Assembly: GCA_031551045.1 (NCBI GenBank)
Contig: JAVBOD010000027.1
Coordinates: forward strand, 1 to 30,586
Direction: 5' to 3'
DNA length: 30,586 nucleotides
DNA from: JAVBOD01 sp031551045
GTDB taxonomy: Bacteria; Bacteroidota; Bacteroidia; Bacteroidales; UBA932
The position numbers and the translations under genes were made by a program. Positions 7,092 to 15,576 of the stretch are shown in pieces; position 1 is the first letter of the stretch; every line of letters starts with the position of its first letter. The notes beneath the pieces were generated by a model. It was given only the letters and a program-made list of their open reading frames with translations, did no database searches and was not told the origin of the DNA.

Positions 7092-8273
7092 TTATTTTAG
7101 TTTTTCAGCCATCGCTTTGGCCAGTTCATCACAAGCGGCGTATTTTCCTTCGCAGGGCGAGCCTATGATTTCGGCGGCCGGCGCTACTTGTTCCCATCCC
7201 ATTTTTTCGGTAAAGGCTTGCAGTGTTTTTACACCGCCGCCATTCCAACTGTAGGAACCGAACAAGCCGAACACTTTATTTTGAGGGCTTGTCATCTCCA
7301 ATTCGTGACATAACTGCGCCATCATGGGATGGCTCGAAGCGTTGTAGGCACAACTTCCCAGCAATACGCCCTTGTATTTCCAGATTTCGCTGATTAAATA
7401 GGAAACATGTGTTTTCGACACATCGAATACTCGAATATTTTTGATTCCTTGTTCGGCAATGCGGCGAGCAAGGTAATCGGCATTCTTTTCGTTGTTGCCA
7501 TACATGGATGCAAAGGCAATTACTACGCCTTTTTCCGCTTCGTAGCGGCTCCATTTGTCGTACAAATCAATTACTTTTGAGGGGTTGCTGCGCCATACGA
7601 TGCCATGTGTGGAGCAAACCATGCGCACCGGTGTGCCGTGCAGTTTTGCCAAGGCTTTTTGCACCATGTTCGAATATTTCCCCACAATGTTGGAGAAGTA
7701 GCGGCGCATTTCGTCTTCGTAAAAAGCGAAATTCACTTCATCATCGAAAATGCCGCCATCCAGCGTGCCGAAACTACCGAACGCATCGCCGGAGAAAATA
7801 ATTTGCTCGGTGCTATCGTAGGTCATCATCGTTTCGGGCCAATGCACCCAAGGCGTCATTACAAAATTCAGTTTGTGGTGTCCCAAGTCCAACACATCGC
7901 CGTCTTTCACTTCCAGCAATTTATCGGTGATACAAAAGTAGGCTTCCAACATTTTAAATGTTTTGCTGTTGCCCACTATTTGCAAGTCGGGATAGCGGCT
8001 GCGTAGCGCACCAATCATACCGGCATGGTCGGGTTCCATGTGGTTGATGACCACATAATCGAGCGGGCGGCCTTGCAAAATAGCTGCAATCCGGTCTATA
8101 TAATCATTAGCTACGGTTGCTTCTATGGAGTCAATCAGGGCGGTTTTAGTATCGGTTATCAAATAAGAATTGTAGGACACGCCTTGCGGAAGCGGCCACA
8201 TATTTTCGAATAAATGTTTCCGGCGGTCGTTGGCGCCGAGGTAATAAATCTTGTCGGAAATCTTGATTTTCAT
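7092..8273 (-). CDS. Flavodiiron protein (FprA-type oxygen/nitric oxide reductase)
   Basis: 393 residues. Reduces O2 to water and/or NO to N2O in the cytoplasm of anaerobes, with electrons from rubredoxin or a similar donor. The N-terminal beta-lactamase-like domain carries the diiron ligands: NHMEPDHAG (H78, E80, D82, H83), H144 in PWVHWPE, D163 in SGDAFG, H223 in CSTHGIVW. The C-terminal flavodoxin domain starts near 250 (VIAFASMYGNNEKNA is the FMN phosphate loop). No rubredoxin or flavin reductase domain is fused. It lies 28 bp after ligA on the same strand, so it is probably cotranscribed. An O2-scavenging role fits an anaerobic lifestyle; O2 versus NO preference cannot be read from sequence. 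Confidence 0.93.
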   Translation of the reverse strand: MKIKISDKIYYLGANDRRKHLFENMWPLPQGVSYNSYLITDTKTALIDSIEATVANDYIDRIAAILQGRPLDYVVINHMEPDHAGMIGALRSRYPDLQIVGNSKTFKMLEAYFCITDKLLEVKDGDVLDLGHHKLNFVMTPWVHWPETMMTYDSTEQIIFSGDAFGSFGTLDGGIFDDEVNFAFYEDEMRRYFSNIVGKYSNMVQKALAKLHGTPVRMVCSTHGIVWRSNPSKVIDLYDKWSRYEAEKGVVIAFASMYGNNEKNADYLARRIAEQGIKNIRVFDVSKTHVSYLISEIWKYKGVLLGSCAYNASSHPMMAQLCHELEMTSPQNKVFGLFGSYSWNGGGVKTLQAFTEKMGWEQVAPAAEIIGSPCEGKYAACDELAKAMAEKLK

Positions 8274-8301
8274 ATATATAATTTTTGTATTTACTTTTTG
8301 C

Positions 8302-10296
8302 TTATTCTTTAATCATTGCCATCAACTCGTTTTCTCCCATAATTTTTACACCGAGCTTTTCTGCTTTCTCTAATTTAGAGCCGCCTTTTTCGCCGGCCAG
8401 TAAATAAGAGGTTTTACTTGAAACAGCGCTGCTTACTGTGCCGCCATGTTGCTCAATGATGGTTTTAAAATCGTCGCGCGGACGGCTCAACGTGCCGGTA
8501 ATCACAAAACTCATGCCAGAAAATACATCGGAGAGTTGTGTCTTAGCGTCGGATTTCATTTGTACACCGGCGTTGCGTAATGCTTCTACGATGTTGCGGT
8601 TATCTTTGTCGGAAAAATAGTCGATAATGCTTTTGGCAATGCGTTCGCCTACTTCGTCGATTTCTAATAATTGCTCCTCGCTTGCCTGTTCCAATACATC
8701 GATGGAGCGTACGGCATCGGCTATTTTTTTGGCAGTGGTTTCGCCTACATAGCGAATTCCCAAGGCGTACAATACTTTCGGGAACGAAACTTTTTTAGAT
8801 TCGTTGATGCTGTTAATCAGGTTGTCTGCCGATTTCTCGCCCCAGTTTTCAAAGTGCATCACATCTTCTTGTTTCAGGCTGTATAAATCGGCGCTATTTC
8901 TTAGTAATCCTTTTTTGAAAAGTAACTCGATGGTTGCTTCGCCGGCCGCAATGTTCATGGCTTTCCGGGAAACGAAGTGTTCAATGCGTCCGAGGATTTG
9001 CGGCGGACAATGCGCATCGTTCGGACAATAATGCTTCGCTTCTCCTTCATCGCGAACCAGCAATGTTCCGCACTCGGGACAGTGGGTGATGTATTCGAAA
9101 GGCTTGCTTCCGGCAGGACGTTTATTTATATCGACGCCTACTACTTTTGGAATAATCTCGCCGCCTTTTTCCACTATCACGGCGTCACCCGGACGAATAT
9201 CTAACAACGCAATTTGGTCGGCATTGTGGAGTGATGCGCGTTTTACGGTAGTGCCTGCCAACTGCACCGGCTCCAAATTGGCTACCGGCGTGATAGCTCC
9301 GGTGCGTCCCACTTGAAAATCGATAGAAAGTAATTCGGTTACCGCTTGTTCGGCTTTGAATTTAAAGGCTGTCGCCCAGCGCGGACTTTTAGCCGTCATG
9401 CCGAGGCTACGTTGTTGTGCGTAGGAATTTACTTTTATCACCACGCCGTCGGTGGCGTAAGGTAATGTTTTGCGCGCTTTGTCCCAATGGTCGATGTAGG
9501 CAAAAATTTCATCGATGGTTTTGCATTTTTGAAAATGGTCGGACACGTGAAGACCCCATTGTTTGGCATGTTCCAAACTATCGTAATGGGTTTTGAACGG
9601 TAAATTTTCACCTAACAGATAATACAGAAAACAATCCAGCCCCCGATGCGCCACTTCCTTGCTGTCTAATAGCTTTAACGAGCCGGCTGCCGCGTTGCGC
9701 GGATTGGCAAAGGGCGTGTCGCCGTCCACTTCGCGCTCGTGATTCAGCCGTTCGAAAGCTGTAAACGGCATGAAAATTTCTCCGCGTATTTCGAATTCTT
9801 GTGGGAAATTAGCGCCTTGTAGTTGATGCGGGATACTCTTGATAGTTTTGACGTTCAACGTAACATCGTCGCCTTTCTCCCCATCGCCACGGGTGACGGC
9901 CTGGTGCAAGCGGCCGTCGATATAAATAAGCCCGATAGCGGTGCCGTCGAATTTCAATTCGCACACATATTCTATTTCATCATCAATCGTTTTGCGCACA
10001 CGGTTGTCGAATTCACGCAACTCTTCTATCGAGTAGGTATTGCTGAGCGACATCATCGGGTATTTATGCTTCACTTGCACAAATTCCTTGGTAATATCGC
10101 TGCCGACGTGCTGTGTGGGCGAGTCGGACGTGACCAATTGCGGGAATTTTTTTTCAATACCGGCGAGTTCTTGCAACAATAAATCGTATTCGAAGTCGCT
10201 AATCACCGGTTTGTTCTCTACATAGTAACGGTGATTGTGTTCTTCAATTGTTTTTCGTAATTGTTCTACTCGCTGGGTAGCAACGGAAAGCGTCAT
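8302..10296 (-). CDS. ligA: NAD-dependent DNA ligase LigA
   Basis: Seals nicks in duplex DNA using NAD+. The longest frame opens with a TTG at 10305, but the ATG at 10296 (MTLSVATQRVEQLRK) fits the family N-terminus and the promoter position, giving 664 residues. Order: Ia domain (HNHRYYVENKPVISDFEYD), adenylation domain with active-site Lys in CELKFDGTA (K115), OB fold, four-cysteine zinc finger (C406, C409, C424, C430), helix-hairpin-helix region with GIRYVGETTAKKI, and a C-terminal BRCT domain (about 585-664, MSFVITGTLSRPRDDF). All parts are intact. It leads a two-gene unit with the flavodiiron gene. A predicted promoter lies at 10320-10350, next to the MITE-like element. Confidence 0.98.
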   Translation of the reverse strand: MTLSVATQRVEQLRKTIEEHNHRYYVENKPVISDFEYDLLLQELAGIEKKFPQLVTSDSPTQHVGSDITKEFVQVKHKYPMMSLSNTYSIEELREFDNRVRKTIDDEIEYVCELKFDGTAIGLIYIDGRLHQAVTRGDGEKGDDVTLNVKTIKSIPHQLQGANFPQEFEIRGEIFMPFTAFERLNHEREVDGDTPFANPRNAAAGSLKLLDSKEVAHRGLDCFLYYLLGENLPFKTHYDSLEHAKQWGLHVSDHFQKCKTIDEIFAYIDHWDKARKTLPYATDGVVIKVNSYAQQRSLGMTAKSPRWATAFKFKAEQAVTELLSIDFQVGRTGAITPVANLEPVQLAGTTVKRASLHNADQIALLDIRPGDAVIVEKGGEIIPKVVGVDINKRPAGSKPFEYITHCPECGTLLVRDEGEAKHYCPNDAHCPPQILGRIEHFVSRKAMNIAAGEATIELLFKKGLLRNSADLYSLKQEDVMHFENWGEKSADNLINSINESKKVSFPKVLYALGIRYVGETTAKKIADAVRSIDVLEQASEEQLLEIDEVGERIAKSIIDYFSDKDNRNIVEALRNAGVQMKSDAKTQLSDVFSGMSFVITGTLSRPRDDFKTIIEQHGGTVSSAVSSKTSYLLAGEKGGSKLEKAEKLGVKIMGENELMAMIKE

Positions 10297-10319
10297 ATCG
10301 TTCAAAATAATCTATCTTA

Positions 10320-10350
10320 CAAAGGTAACGATTTTGAACGAATAGTCAAG
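10320..10350 (-). promoter_or_regulatory. Bacteroidetes-type promoter for ligA
   Basis: Minus-strand -7 box TACCTTTG (10320-10327), -33-like CTTG (10347-10350), spacer 19 bp. The box ends 23 bp before the ATG at 10296 and supports that start over the TTG at 10305. Confidence 0.7.
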
Positions 10351-10365
10351 TAGCAATTTGTAATG

Positions 10366-10581
10366 AGGGTGCATTTCATTTTCTCGGGGGCATGACCTCT
10401 TCCTCTTATCCCTCTCCTGTGGAGAGGGAAGGCCAGCTTGTGATTTTTTATATGATTATTGCTGATAAAAAGGGATTATCTGTTCAGCGCGCTTATTGCA
10501 TCTGCTCCTCTCCTGTGGAGAGGGTTGGGGAGAGGTAATTGCAGAAAAAATAATTGCCCGCGACAAAATGAAATGCACCCT
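10366..10581. mobile_element. MITE-like non-autonomous element with 17-bp terminal inverted repeats
   Basis: Termini AGGGTGCATTTCATTTT (10366-10382) and its exact reverse complement (10565-10581); the match continues to 27 bp with two mismatches. The 216-bp body encodes no convincing protein. It holds two copies of the hairpin CCTCTCCTGTGGAGAGG (10411-10427 and 10507-10523). Flanks TTGTAATG (10358-10365) and TTGTGATG (10583-10590) could be a decayed target duplication. It occupies most of the 312-bp gap between ligA and the M28 gene. Confidence 0.7.
10409..10429. repeat. 9-bp hairpin inside MITE-like element (copy 1)
   Basis: TCCCTCTCC, loop TGT, GGAGAGGGA. A second copy with 7-bp arms lies at 10507-10523, followed by TTGGGGAGAGG, which could pair with the same arm as an alternative. 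Confidence 0.8.
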
Positions 10582-10617
10582 GTTGTGATGTAATAAAGGC
10601 GATAAAAATAGAGTAGC

Positions 10618-11634
10618 TTATTTTCGCCCTTTCTTTTGTAAATCTTTTTCCAGTAATTCCGGACGGACAGCTAACTCCCAAGTGGTATAGAAAACAAGTT
10701 GCGCCCGTTTTTTCAAAACCTCATAATTAATTTTATCAGGAGTGTCGGTGGGTTTGTAGAGATCGTCATGCATGCCCGAAGTAAAATACATTACCGGTAC
10801 GCCGTATCTTCCAAAATTAGCCTGGTCGGAAATGAGGTACATTAATTCCGAAAAAGTCTTGCTGTCGTAGTAACTATAATCTATATGCAGCCCCACATTT
10901 CGCGACTTGTTCAAATGGTCGGAGAGATCTTGCATGGCAGAACTTATGCGGTTGGCGCCCACTATCAGCACATAGCTGCTGTCTTTTCCGGGAGGGGTAT
11001 CCGTGCGGCCAATGACGTCCATGTTGAGGTCGGCAATAGTTTTCGGCATGCTGTGTAAAGGATTTTTGGTATAATAATCCGATCCGGCCATGCTTTTTTC
11101 TTTCGCGTCGAAAGCAATAAATACAATACTACGGCGCGGATGATATCCCATATCGCGCATAAATGAAATGGCTTCGGCAATTTCCAACAAGGCGGCTATC
11201 CCCGATGCATTATCGTCGGCTCCCGGATAAACCACTCCGTTCCACATACCGAAGTGGTCGTAGTGCGCCGAAACAACTACCGCTTCCTCTTTAAATTCAT
11301 ATCCTTCAATATATCCAATCACATTCGCCCCTTTGAATTCTACGCCTTGCACATAGGTCTCGAAACGTTGAAGATAGGAAGTGGGGGTATAGGGAATGAG
11401 TTTATATTTCGCAAAACAATTGGCAATATACTGAGCAGCGGTGCGTGCGCCATCACTGTTAGTCTCGCGTCCTTGCATCGCCGGCGAGGCTATTTTTTCC
11501 ACATGCTCGCATAATTGCTGGGTGGTAACAGAAGCTGCAAAATTTGGTAAATCACTATCTTGTGCCATTAATTTGGTACTAGTCAACGTCAGCAGCAAGA
11601 AAAAAAATGTAACAGGCCGTATAAACAATTTCAC
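10618..11634 (-). CDS. Exported M28-family peptidase homologue with altered active site
   Basis: 338 residues from a GTG start; signal peptide about 1-24 (ending LMAQ). It has the M28 zinc-aminopeptidase fold: SAHYDHFG (H124), GADDNASG (D140), NMDVIG (D206), TDTPDKINYE near the end. Compared with Aeromonas-type aminopeptidase, H124, D140, E179 and D206 align with four metal ligands. However, the catalytic Glu of the usual EE pair is Lys (K178 in FDAKEKS), and the last metal-ligand His, expected at YHKPTDT, is Tyr (Y293 in LYKPTDT). The usual SDH segment reads SDQ (271). It may be a non-catalytic or chemically different member. A -7 box TAACTTTG on the minus strand lies at 11654-11661. It stands alone; its neighbours are the MITE-like element and mtgA. 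Confidence 0.85.
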   Translation of the reverse strand: MKLFIRPVTFFFLLLTLTSTKLMAQDSDLPNFAASVTTQQLCEHVEKIASPAMQGRETNSDGARTAAQYIANCFAKYKLIPYTPTSYLQRFETYVQGVEFKGANVIGYIEGYEFKEEAVVVSAHYDHFGMWNGVVYPGADDNASGIAALLEIAEAISFMRDMGYHPRRSIVFIAFDAKEKSMAGSDYYTKNPLHSMPKTIADLNMDVIGRTDTPPGKDSSYVLIVGANRISSAMQDLSDHLNKSRNVGLHIDYSYYDSKTFSELMYLISDQANFGRYGVPVMYFTSGMHDDLYKPTDTPDKINYEVLKKRAQLVFYTTWELAVRPELLEKDLQKKGRK

Positions 11635-11653
11635 TTTTATTAAGTCTAAACTA

Positions 11654-11661
11654 CAAAGTTA
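11654..11661 (-). promoter_or_regulatory. -7 box for the M28 gene
   Basis: Minus-strand TAACTTTG, 19 bp before the GTG start. No convincing -33 box is seen. Confidence 0.5.
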
Positions 11662-11683
11662 CGACAAATATAGAAATTATATG

Positions 11684-11691
11684 TATTTTTG
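11684..11691 (+). promoter_or_regulatory. -7 box for mtgA operon
   Basis: TATTTTTG, 15 bp before the ATG at 11707. The -33 region is poor (TTAC at 11659-11662). Confidence 0.5.
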
Positions 11692-11706
11692 TAATTAATT
11701 TAAGAA

Positions 11707-12402
11707 ATGAGATTCTTGAAAAAAATAGGTAAATGGTGTCTCATCGCTTTGGCGGTGTTATTCCTGTTTTCTATTTTACAAGTGCTCCTGTTCCGCTGGG
11801 TACCCGTTCCCCGTACTCCTTTGATGGTGCAGCGGAGTTGGGAATACCGGTCGGATGATAAGTTCGAAACCAGGTATGATTGGGTGCGCTTGTCGAATAT
11901 TTCCCCTAATATGGTAATGGCGGTGGTGGCATCGGAAGATAACCGCTTTATGGAACATAACGGTTTCGATTGGATTGAAATTGACAAGGCATTGAATAAG
12001 GAAAAGCGTAAAAGAAAACGCGGCGCCAGCACCATTTCACAACAAACCGCTAAAAATGTTTTTTTATTCCCGTCGCGTTCATGGGTGCGTAAAGGAGTCG
12101 AAGCCTATTACACCTTATTGATAGAGGTAATATGGGGGAAGAAACGTATCATGGAAGTATATTTGAATGTGGCGGAAATGGGCAAGGGAATTTATGGCGT
12201 AGAGGCTGCGGCGCAGCATTATTATAAAAAATCAGCCGCTAAGCTTACTCAGTCTGAAGCCGCCATGTTGGTCGCTTGTTTCCCGAATCCTTTGAAGCGT
12301 AATCCTTCGAAGCCAACTTCTTATTTGTTGGGACGGCAGGCGCAAATACAAGATTTGATGGGAAAGGTGCCCCGCCCGGAATTTTTAAATGTTCAAAAAT
12401 AA
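11707..12402 (+). CDS. mtgA: Monofunctional peptidoglycan glycosyltransferase
   Basis: GT51 enzyme that polymerises lipid II into glycan strands on the outer face of the inner membrane. 231 residues, typical for MtgA; no penicillin-binding domain. One N-terminal membrane anchor (about 8-30). Motifs: ASEDNRFMEHNGFD (75-88; E77 the likely catalytic Glu), RKRGASTISQQTAKNVFL (103-120), and KKRIMEVYLNVAEMGKGIYG. Only 2 bp separate its stop from the ATG of the TPR gene, so the two are surely cotranscribed, suggesting the TPR protein acts in the envelope. Confidence 0.95.
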   Translation: MRFLKKIGKWCLIALAVLFLFSILQVLLFRWVPVPRTPLMVQRSWEYRSDDKFETRYDWVRLSNISPNMVMAVVASEDNRFMEHNGFDWIEIDKALNKEKRKRKRGASTISQQTAKNVFLFPSRSWVRKGVEAYYTLLIEVIWGKKRIMEVYLNVAEMGKGIYGVEAAAQHYYKKSAAKLTQSEAAMLVACFPNPLKRNPSKPTSYLLGRQAQIQDLMGKVPRPEFLNVQK

Positions 12403-12404
12403 AC

Positions 12405-14417
12405 ATGTATAATACCTTGAAGAAGATAACACACCTTCGTATTTTATTCCTGCTGTTACTGTTTTCCGGAATGGTTTCCGAACTGCAAGCGCAGTATGAT
12501 AAAAATTTCTTTTTTTATCGGGGACGGCAATTCCTGATGGATAATAAGTTTTCGCAGGCTATCGATAATTTCAATACGTTGATTAAAGCCGACTCGACCT
12601 TGTACGAGGCGTATTTTTTCAGGGGTATCGCGAAATATAGTTTAAACGATTTCATCGGCGCTTATTCCGATTTTTCAAAGGCCATAAAAATCAATCCCGT
12701 ATTTACGACCGGCTATCATTACCGGGCGGTGGTGCTGGGACGTATGACGCGCTACGACGATGCATTAAAGGATTTAGGAGAAGCTCTGAGTTTGCGTCCG
12801 GGCTATCCGGGCTTGTATTTCACGCGGGGCGTAACTTATTTTTTGATGCAGCGGTTTGAAAACGCCGTGGAAGATCTGAATGTCTTTCTTCGCTATGAAC
12901 CGCGGGCCAGCGATGCCTATTTAAACAGGGGAACCGCCTACTTATTCCTAAAAGATACTACGAGAGCGCTAACCGATTATAATACGGCGGTATCGCTGAG
13001 CCGCTTCGATCCGGAAGTGTATGTGCGCCGTGCACGGATTTACGCGTTGAAAGAAGAAAACGAGAAAGCATTAGCCGATTTGAATCAGGCGCTGCAATTG
13101 GATTCTACTAATGCGTTCGCTTACTTCAACCGCTCGTTGGTGCGCTACAATACGAAAAATATTAATGGCGCATTGAGCGATTTGGCTCAAGTGTTGGCGT
13201 ATGACCCCGATAATGCATTGACTTATTATAACAGGGCCTTGATTCGCTCGCAAATCGGCGATTATGATAATGCGCTGCAAGATTACGAAAAAGTAATAGG
13301 GATTAATCCGAACAATGTATTGGTATATTACAACCGAGCCGCTATTTATATTGAACAGCACAAATACCGCGATGCTATTGTTGATTATAGCAAGGCGATA
13401 GAGTTATATCCCGATTTTGCGAATGCTTACATGAACCGTTCGTATGTGAAATCGCAGATGGGATTGGTGGCTGCCGCGAAGGAAGATTACGATATTGCCC
13501 AGAAGAAAATTCGGGAATATAAAACCAATATGGCTTCGGATACAAACTATTCCATGTATGCCGATACCAGCAAAAAATTCAGCGCATTGTTGGCATTGGA
13601 TGCAGAATTTGCAAGGCAAGATTTCAGCGACGATATGTTGCAATACCGTAAAGTGGATATCCGCCTGAAACCATTATTTAAGTTTGCGACGGCGGAAGTT
13701 GCCGGAAACAAAAATGTGCCGCTTGAGCGGCAATACTATAATGCCGACTTGGAAGCCTTGAAGCGCCAGGAAAAATTATATATGGTATGTGAATTGCCGG
13801 CTTTTGATTTCCATGAATTAATGGATGAAGATTCATTGGCTACCATTCGCCTGCGACGCAGTCCAACGGCAGAAGCTTATTTTGAGAAAGGCGTCTTGCA
13901 ATATCAGCTGCGTTATTTTAGCAGCGCTTTGAATTATGTCAATAAGGCTATTGAATTGAATCCGAATAATGCGTTGTATTATTTGAGCCGCAGCGCTATT
14001 CAAAGTGAAATGATAGACTTTATTGCCTCTGTGGAAAATAATGTGCAAGTCTTGTCGTTGGATAATAATTCATTGACAAAAACACGCTTGCAACAGGATG
14101 AAAATGTGTATAACTACAATGAAGCTATTGCCGATTTGAACAAAGCGGCTTTATTGATGCCCGATAATGCCTATATTTATTACAATTTAGGCAACCTACG
14201 CTGTTTATCTAATGCCATTCCGGATGCTATCAGTAATTATACACAGGCTATTACTTTATATCCTTATATGGGAGAAGCATACTACAACCGTGGGCTGGTG
14301 CATATTTATCTCCGCGAAGTGGAAAAAGGCTGTATGGATATCAGCAAGGCCGGAGAATTGGGGGTAGAAGAGGCTTATAGTGTCATTAAAAAATATTGCA
14401 CGAAAAAAGAAATGTAA
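12405..14417 (+). CDS. Exported tetratricopeptide repeat protein
   Basis: 670 residues with a signal peptide (about 1-30, ending LQAQ). Residues 34-373 are ten consecutive 34-residue TPR units with almost no gaps (for example 272-305, LTYYNRALIRSQIGDYDNAL). Residues about 374-490 are a non-TPR linker, then a second TPR array resumes (EAYFEKGVLQYQLRYFSSAL onward) to about 650, interrupted by roughly 30 residues. There is no enzymatic motif, so a scaffolding or partner-binding role in the periplasm is likely. It is tightly linked to mtgA upstream; fabI is 105 bp downstream, behind a hairpin repeat. The partner is not identified. Confidence 0.9.
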   Translation: MYNTLKKITHLRILFLLLLFSGMVSELQAQYDKNFFFYRGRQFLMDNKFSQAIDNFNTLIKADSTLYEAYFFRGIAKYSLNDFIGAYSDFSKAIKINPVFTTGYHYRAVVLGRMTRYDDALKDLGEALSLRPGYPGLYFTRGVTYFLMQRFENAVEDLNVFLRYEPRASDAYLNRGTAYLFLKDTTRALTDYNTAVSLSRFDPEVYVRRARIYALKEENEKALADLNQALQLDSTNAFAYFNRSLVRYNTKNINGALSDLAQVLAYDPDNALTYYNRALIRSQIGDYDNALQDYEKVIGINPNNVLVYYNRAAIYIEQHKYRDAIVDYSKAIELYPDFANAYMNRSYVKSQMGLVAAAKEDYDIAQKKIREYKTNMASDTNYSMYADTSKKFSALLALDAEFARQDFSDDMLQYRKVDIRLKPLFKFATAEVAGNKNVPLERQYYNADLEALKRQEKLYMVCELPAFDFHELMDEDSLATIRLRRSPTAEAYFEKGVLQYQLRYFSSALNYVNKAIELNPNNALYYLSRSAIQSEMIDFIASVENNVQVLSLDNNSLTKTRLQQDENVYNYNEAIADLNKAALLMPDNAYIYYNLGNLRCLSNAIPDAISNYTQAITLYPYMGEAYYNRGLVHIYLREVEKGCMDISKAGELGVEEAYSVIKKYCTKKEM

Positions 14418-14431
14418 ACTCCATGTTTAAG

Positions 14432-14515
14432 GTTTGTTGTTTAACGTTTAAGGTTATAGCCAAAACATTGAACATAAAACTTTAAACATTGAACCATAAA
14501 CATTAAACAACAAAC
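14432..14515. repeat. Long imperfect inverted repeat in the fabI leader
   Basis: Arms 14432-14455 and 14492-14515 pair over 24 bp with two mismatches around a 36-nt loop. The loop and arms are rich in AAACATTGAAC/AAACATTAAAC words, also seen at about 5328-5355. It separates the TPR gene from fabI and may attenuate or end transcription. Confidence 0.75.
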
Positions 14516-14522
14516 ATAAAAA

Positions 14523-15377
14523 ATGAATTACAATTTACTGAAAGGAAAACGTGGATTAATCTTCGGTGCACTGAACGAACAATCGATAGCATGGCGTGTG
14601 GCGGAACGGGCTTATGAAGAAGGGGCAACTTTTGTGTTGACGAACACTCCGGTATCAATGCGCTTAGGAACCATTGATAAGTTGGCAGAACAATGCAATA
14701 CGGTGGTGATTCCGGCTGATGCCACTAAAGTAGAGGATTTGGAAAACTTGGTAGAGAAAGGAATGATACATCTTGGAGGGAAATTCGATTTTGTGTTGCA
14801 TTCCATCGGCATGTCGCCCAACGTGCGCAAAGGGCGTACGTACGACGACTTGGATTATAATTACTTGCAGCAAACGCTGGATATATCAGCGATATCTTTC
14901 CATAAAGTGTTACAAGTATGTCGCAAACTCGATGCCATCAATACTTGGGGTTCGGTAGTCGCGCTCTCTTATGTAGCAGCCCAGCGTACGTTGTACGGCT
15001 ACAATGATATGGCCGATGCTAAAGCAATGCTCGAATCTATTGCCCGGAGTTTCGGATATATTTATGGACGTGAAAAATGTATTCGTATCAATACCGTATC
15101 GCAGTCGCCTACTATTACAACGGCCGGTAGTGGCATTATGGGTTTCGACAACCTGGTGGATTTTGCCGACCGCATGTCGCCGCTGGGTAATGCCACGGCC
15201 GACGATTGCGCCGACTATGTGATAACGCTGTTCAGCGACCTCACGCGCAAAGTGACGATGCAGAACCTGTTTCATGATGGAGGTTATTCCAGCATGGGTA
15301 TGAGTTTCCGTGCTATGAAAATTTATAATGAAGGATTGGAATATCGCGACGTAAAGGAAGATAAGAGAGGCAAATAG
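14523..15377 (+). CDS. fabI: Enoyl-[acyl-carrier-protein] reductase (NADH)
   Basis: Reduces trans-2-enoyl-ACP in each cycle of type II fatty acid synthesis. 284 residues, short-chain dehydrogenase fold of the FabI type. The N-terminal nucleotide-binding segment is GLIFGALNEQSIAW (the family's G-x5-SxA pattern). The catalytic Tyr and Lys are in YNDMADAK, with the conserved upstream SYVAAQR. INTVSQSPTITTAGSGI corresponds to the substrate-binding loop region. The C-terminus is about 20 residues longer than in E. coli FabI. It follows mtgA and the TPR gene on the same strand, after a 105-bp gap with a hairpin. A REP-like hairpin follows its stop. Confidence 0.96.
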   Translation: MNYNLLKGKRGLIFGALNEQSIAWRVAERAYEEGATFVLTNTPVSMRLGTIDKLAEQCNTVVIPADATKVEDLENLVEKGMIHLGGKFDFVLHSIGMSPNVRKGRTYDDLDYNYLQQTLDISAISFHKVLQVCRKLDAINTWGSVVALSYVAAQRTLYGYNDMADAKAMLESIARSFGYIYGREKCIRINTVSQSPTITTAGSGIMGFDNLVDFADRMSPLGNATADDCADYVITLFSDLTRKVTMQNLFHDGGYSSMGMSFRAMKIYNEGLEYRDVKEDKRGK

Positions 15378-15409
15378 TCCGTGTACAGTAAGCCACCGGC
15401 CGGAAAATA

Positions 15410-15446
15410 ACATTGTCATTCTGAGCGAAGCGAAGAATGACAATGT
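15410..15446. repeat. 13-bp perfect hairpin repeat after fabI
   Basis: ACATTGTCATTCT (15410-15422), 11-nt loop GAGCGAAGCGA, exact reverse complement (15434-15446). The GTCATTCTGAGCG[A/C]AGCGAAGAAT word also occurs at 5251-5274, where the second arm is lost. Likely a dispersed REP-like repeat; it may work as the fabI terminator. No gene is seen in the rest of 15447-15576. Confidence 0.85.
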
Positions 15447-15576
15447 CCTATAGCAAATATCAACCAGTAAAATATAGATTGCTTCGTTTTGCCCCTAATG
15501 ACGGGTGACTTATTCGCAATGTCGGCGTTTTACTGTCAGCTGCTTACTGACAACTACCCACTCTGGTTAACGGAGT

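Noticed and set aside
8302..10305. LigA starting at TTG 10305
   Set aside because: The ATG at 10296 agrees better with the family and with the predicted promoter.
10493..10681. 62-residue minus-strand ORF in the ligA/M28 gap
   Set aside because: It reads through the MITE-like hairpins into the M28 gene and shows no coding character.
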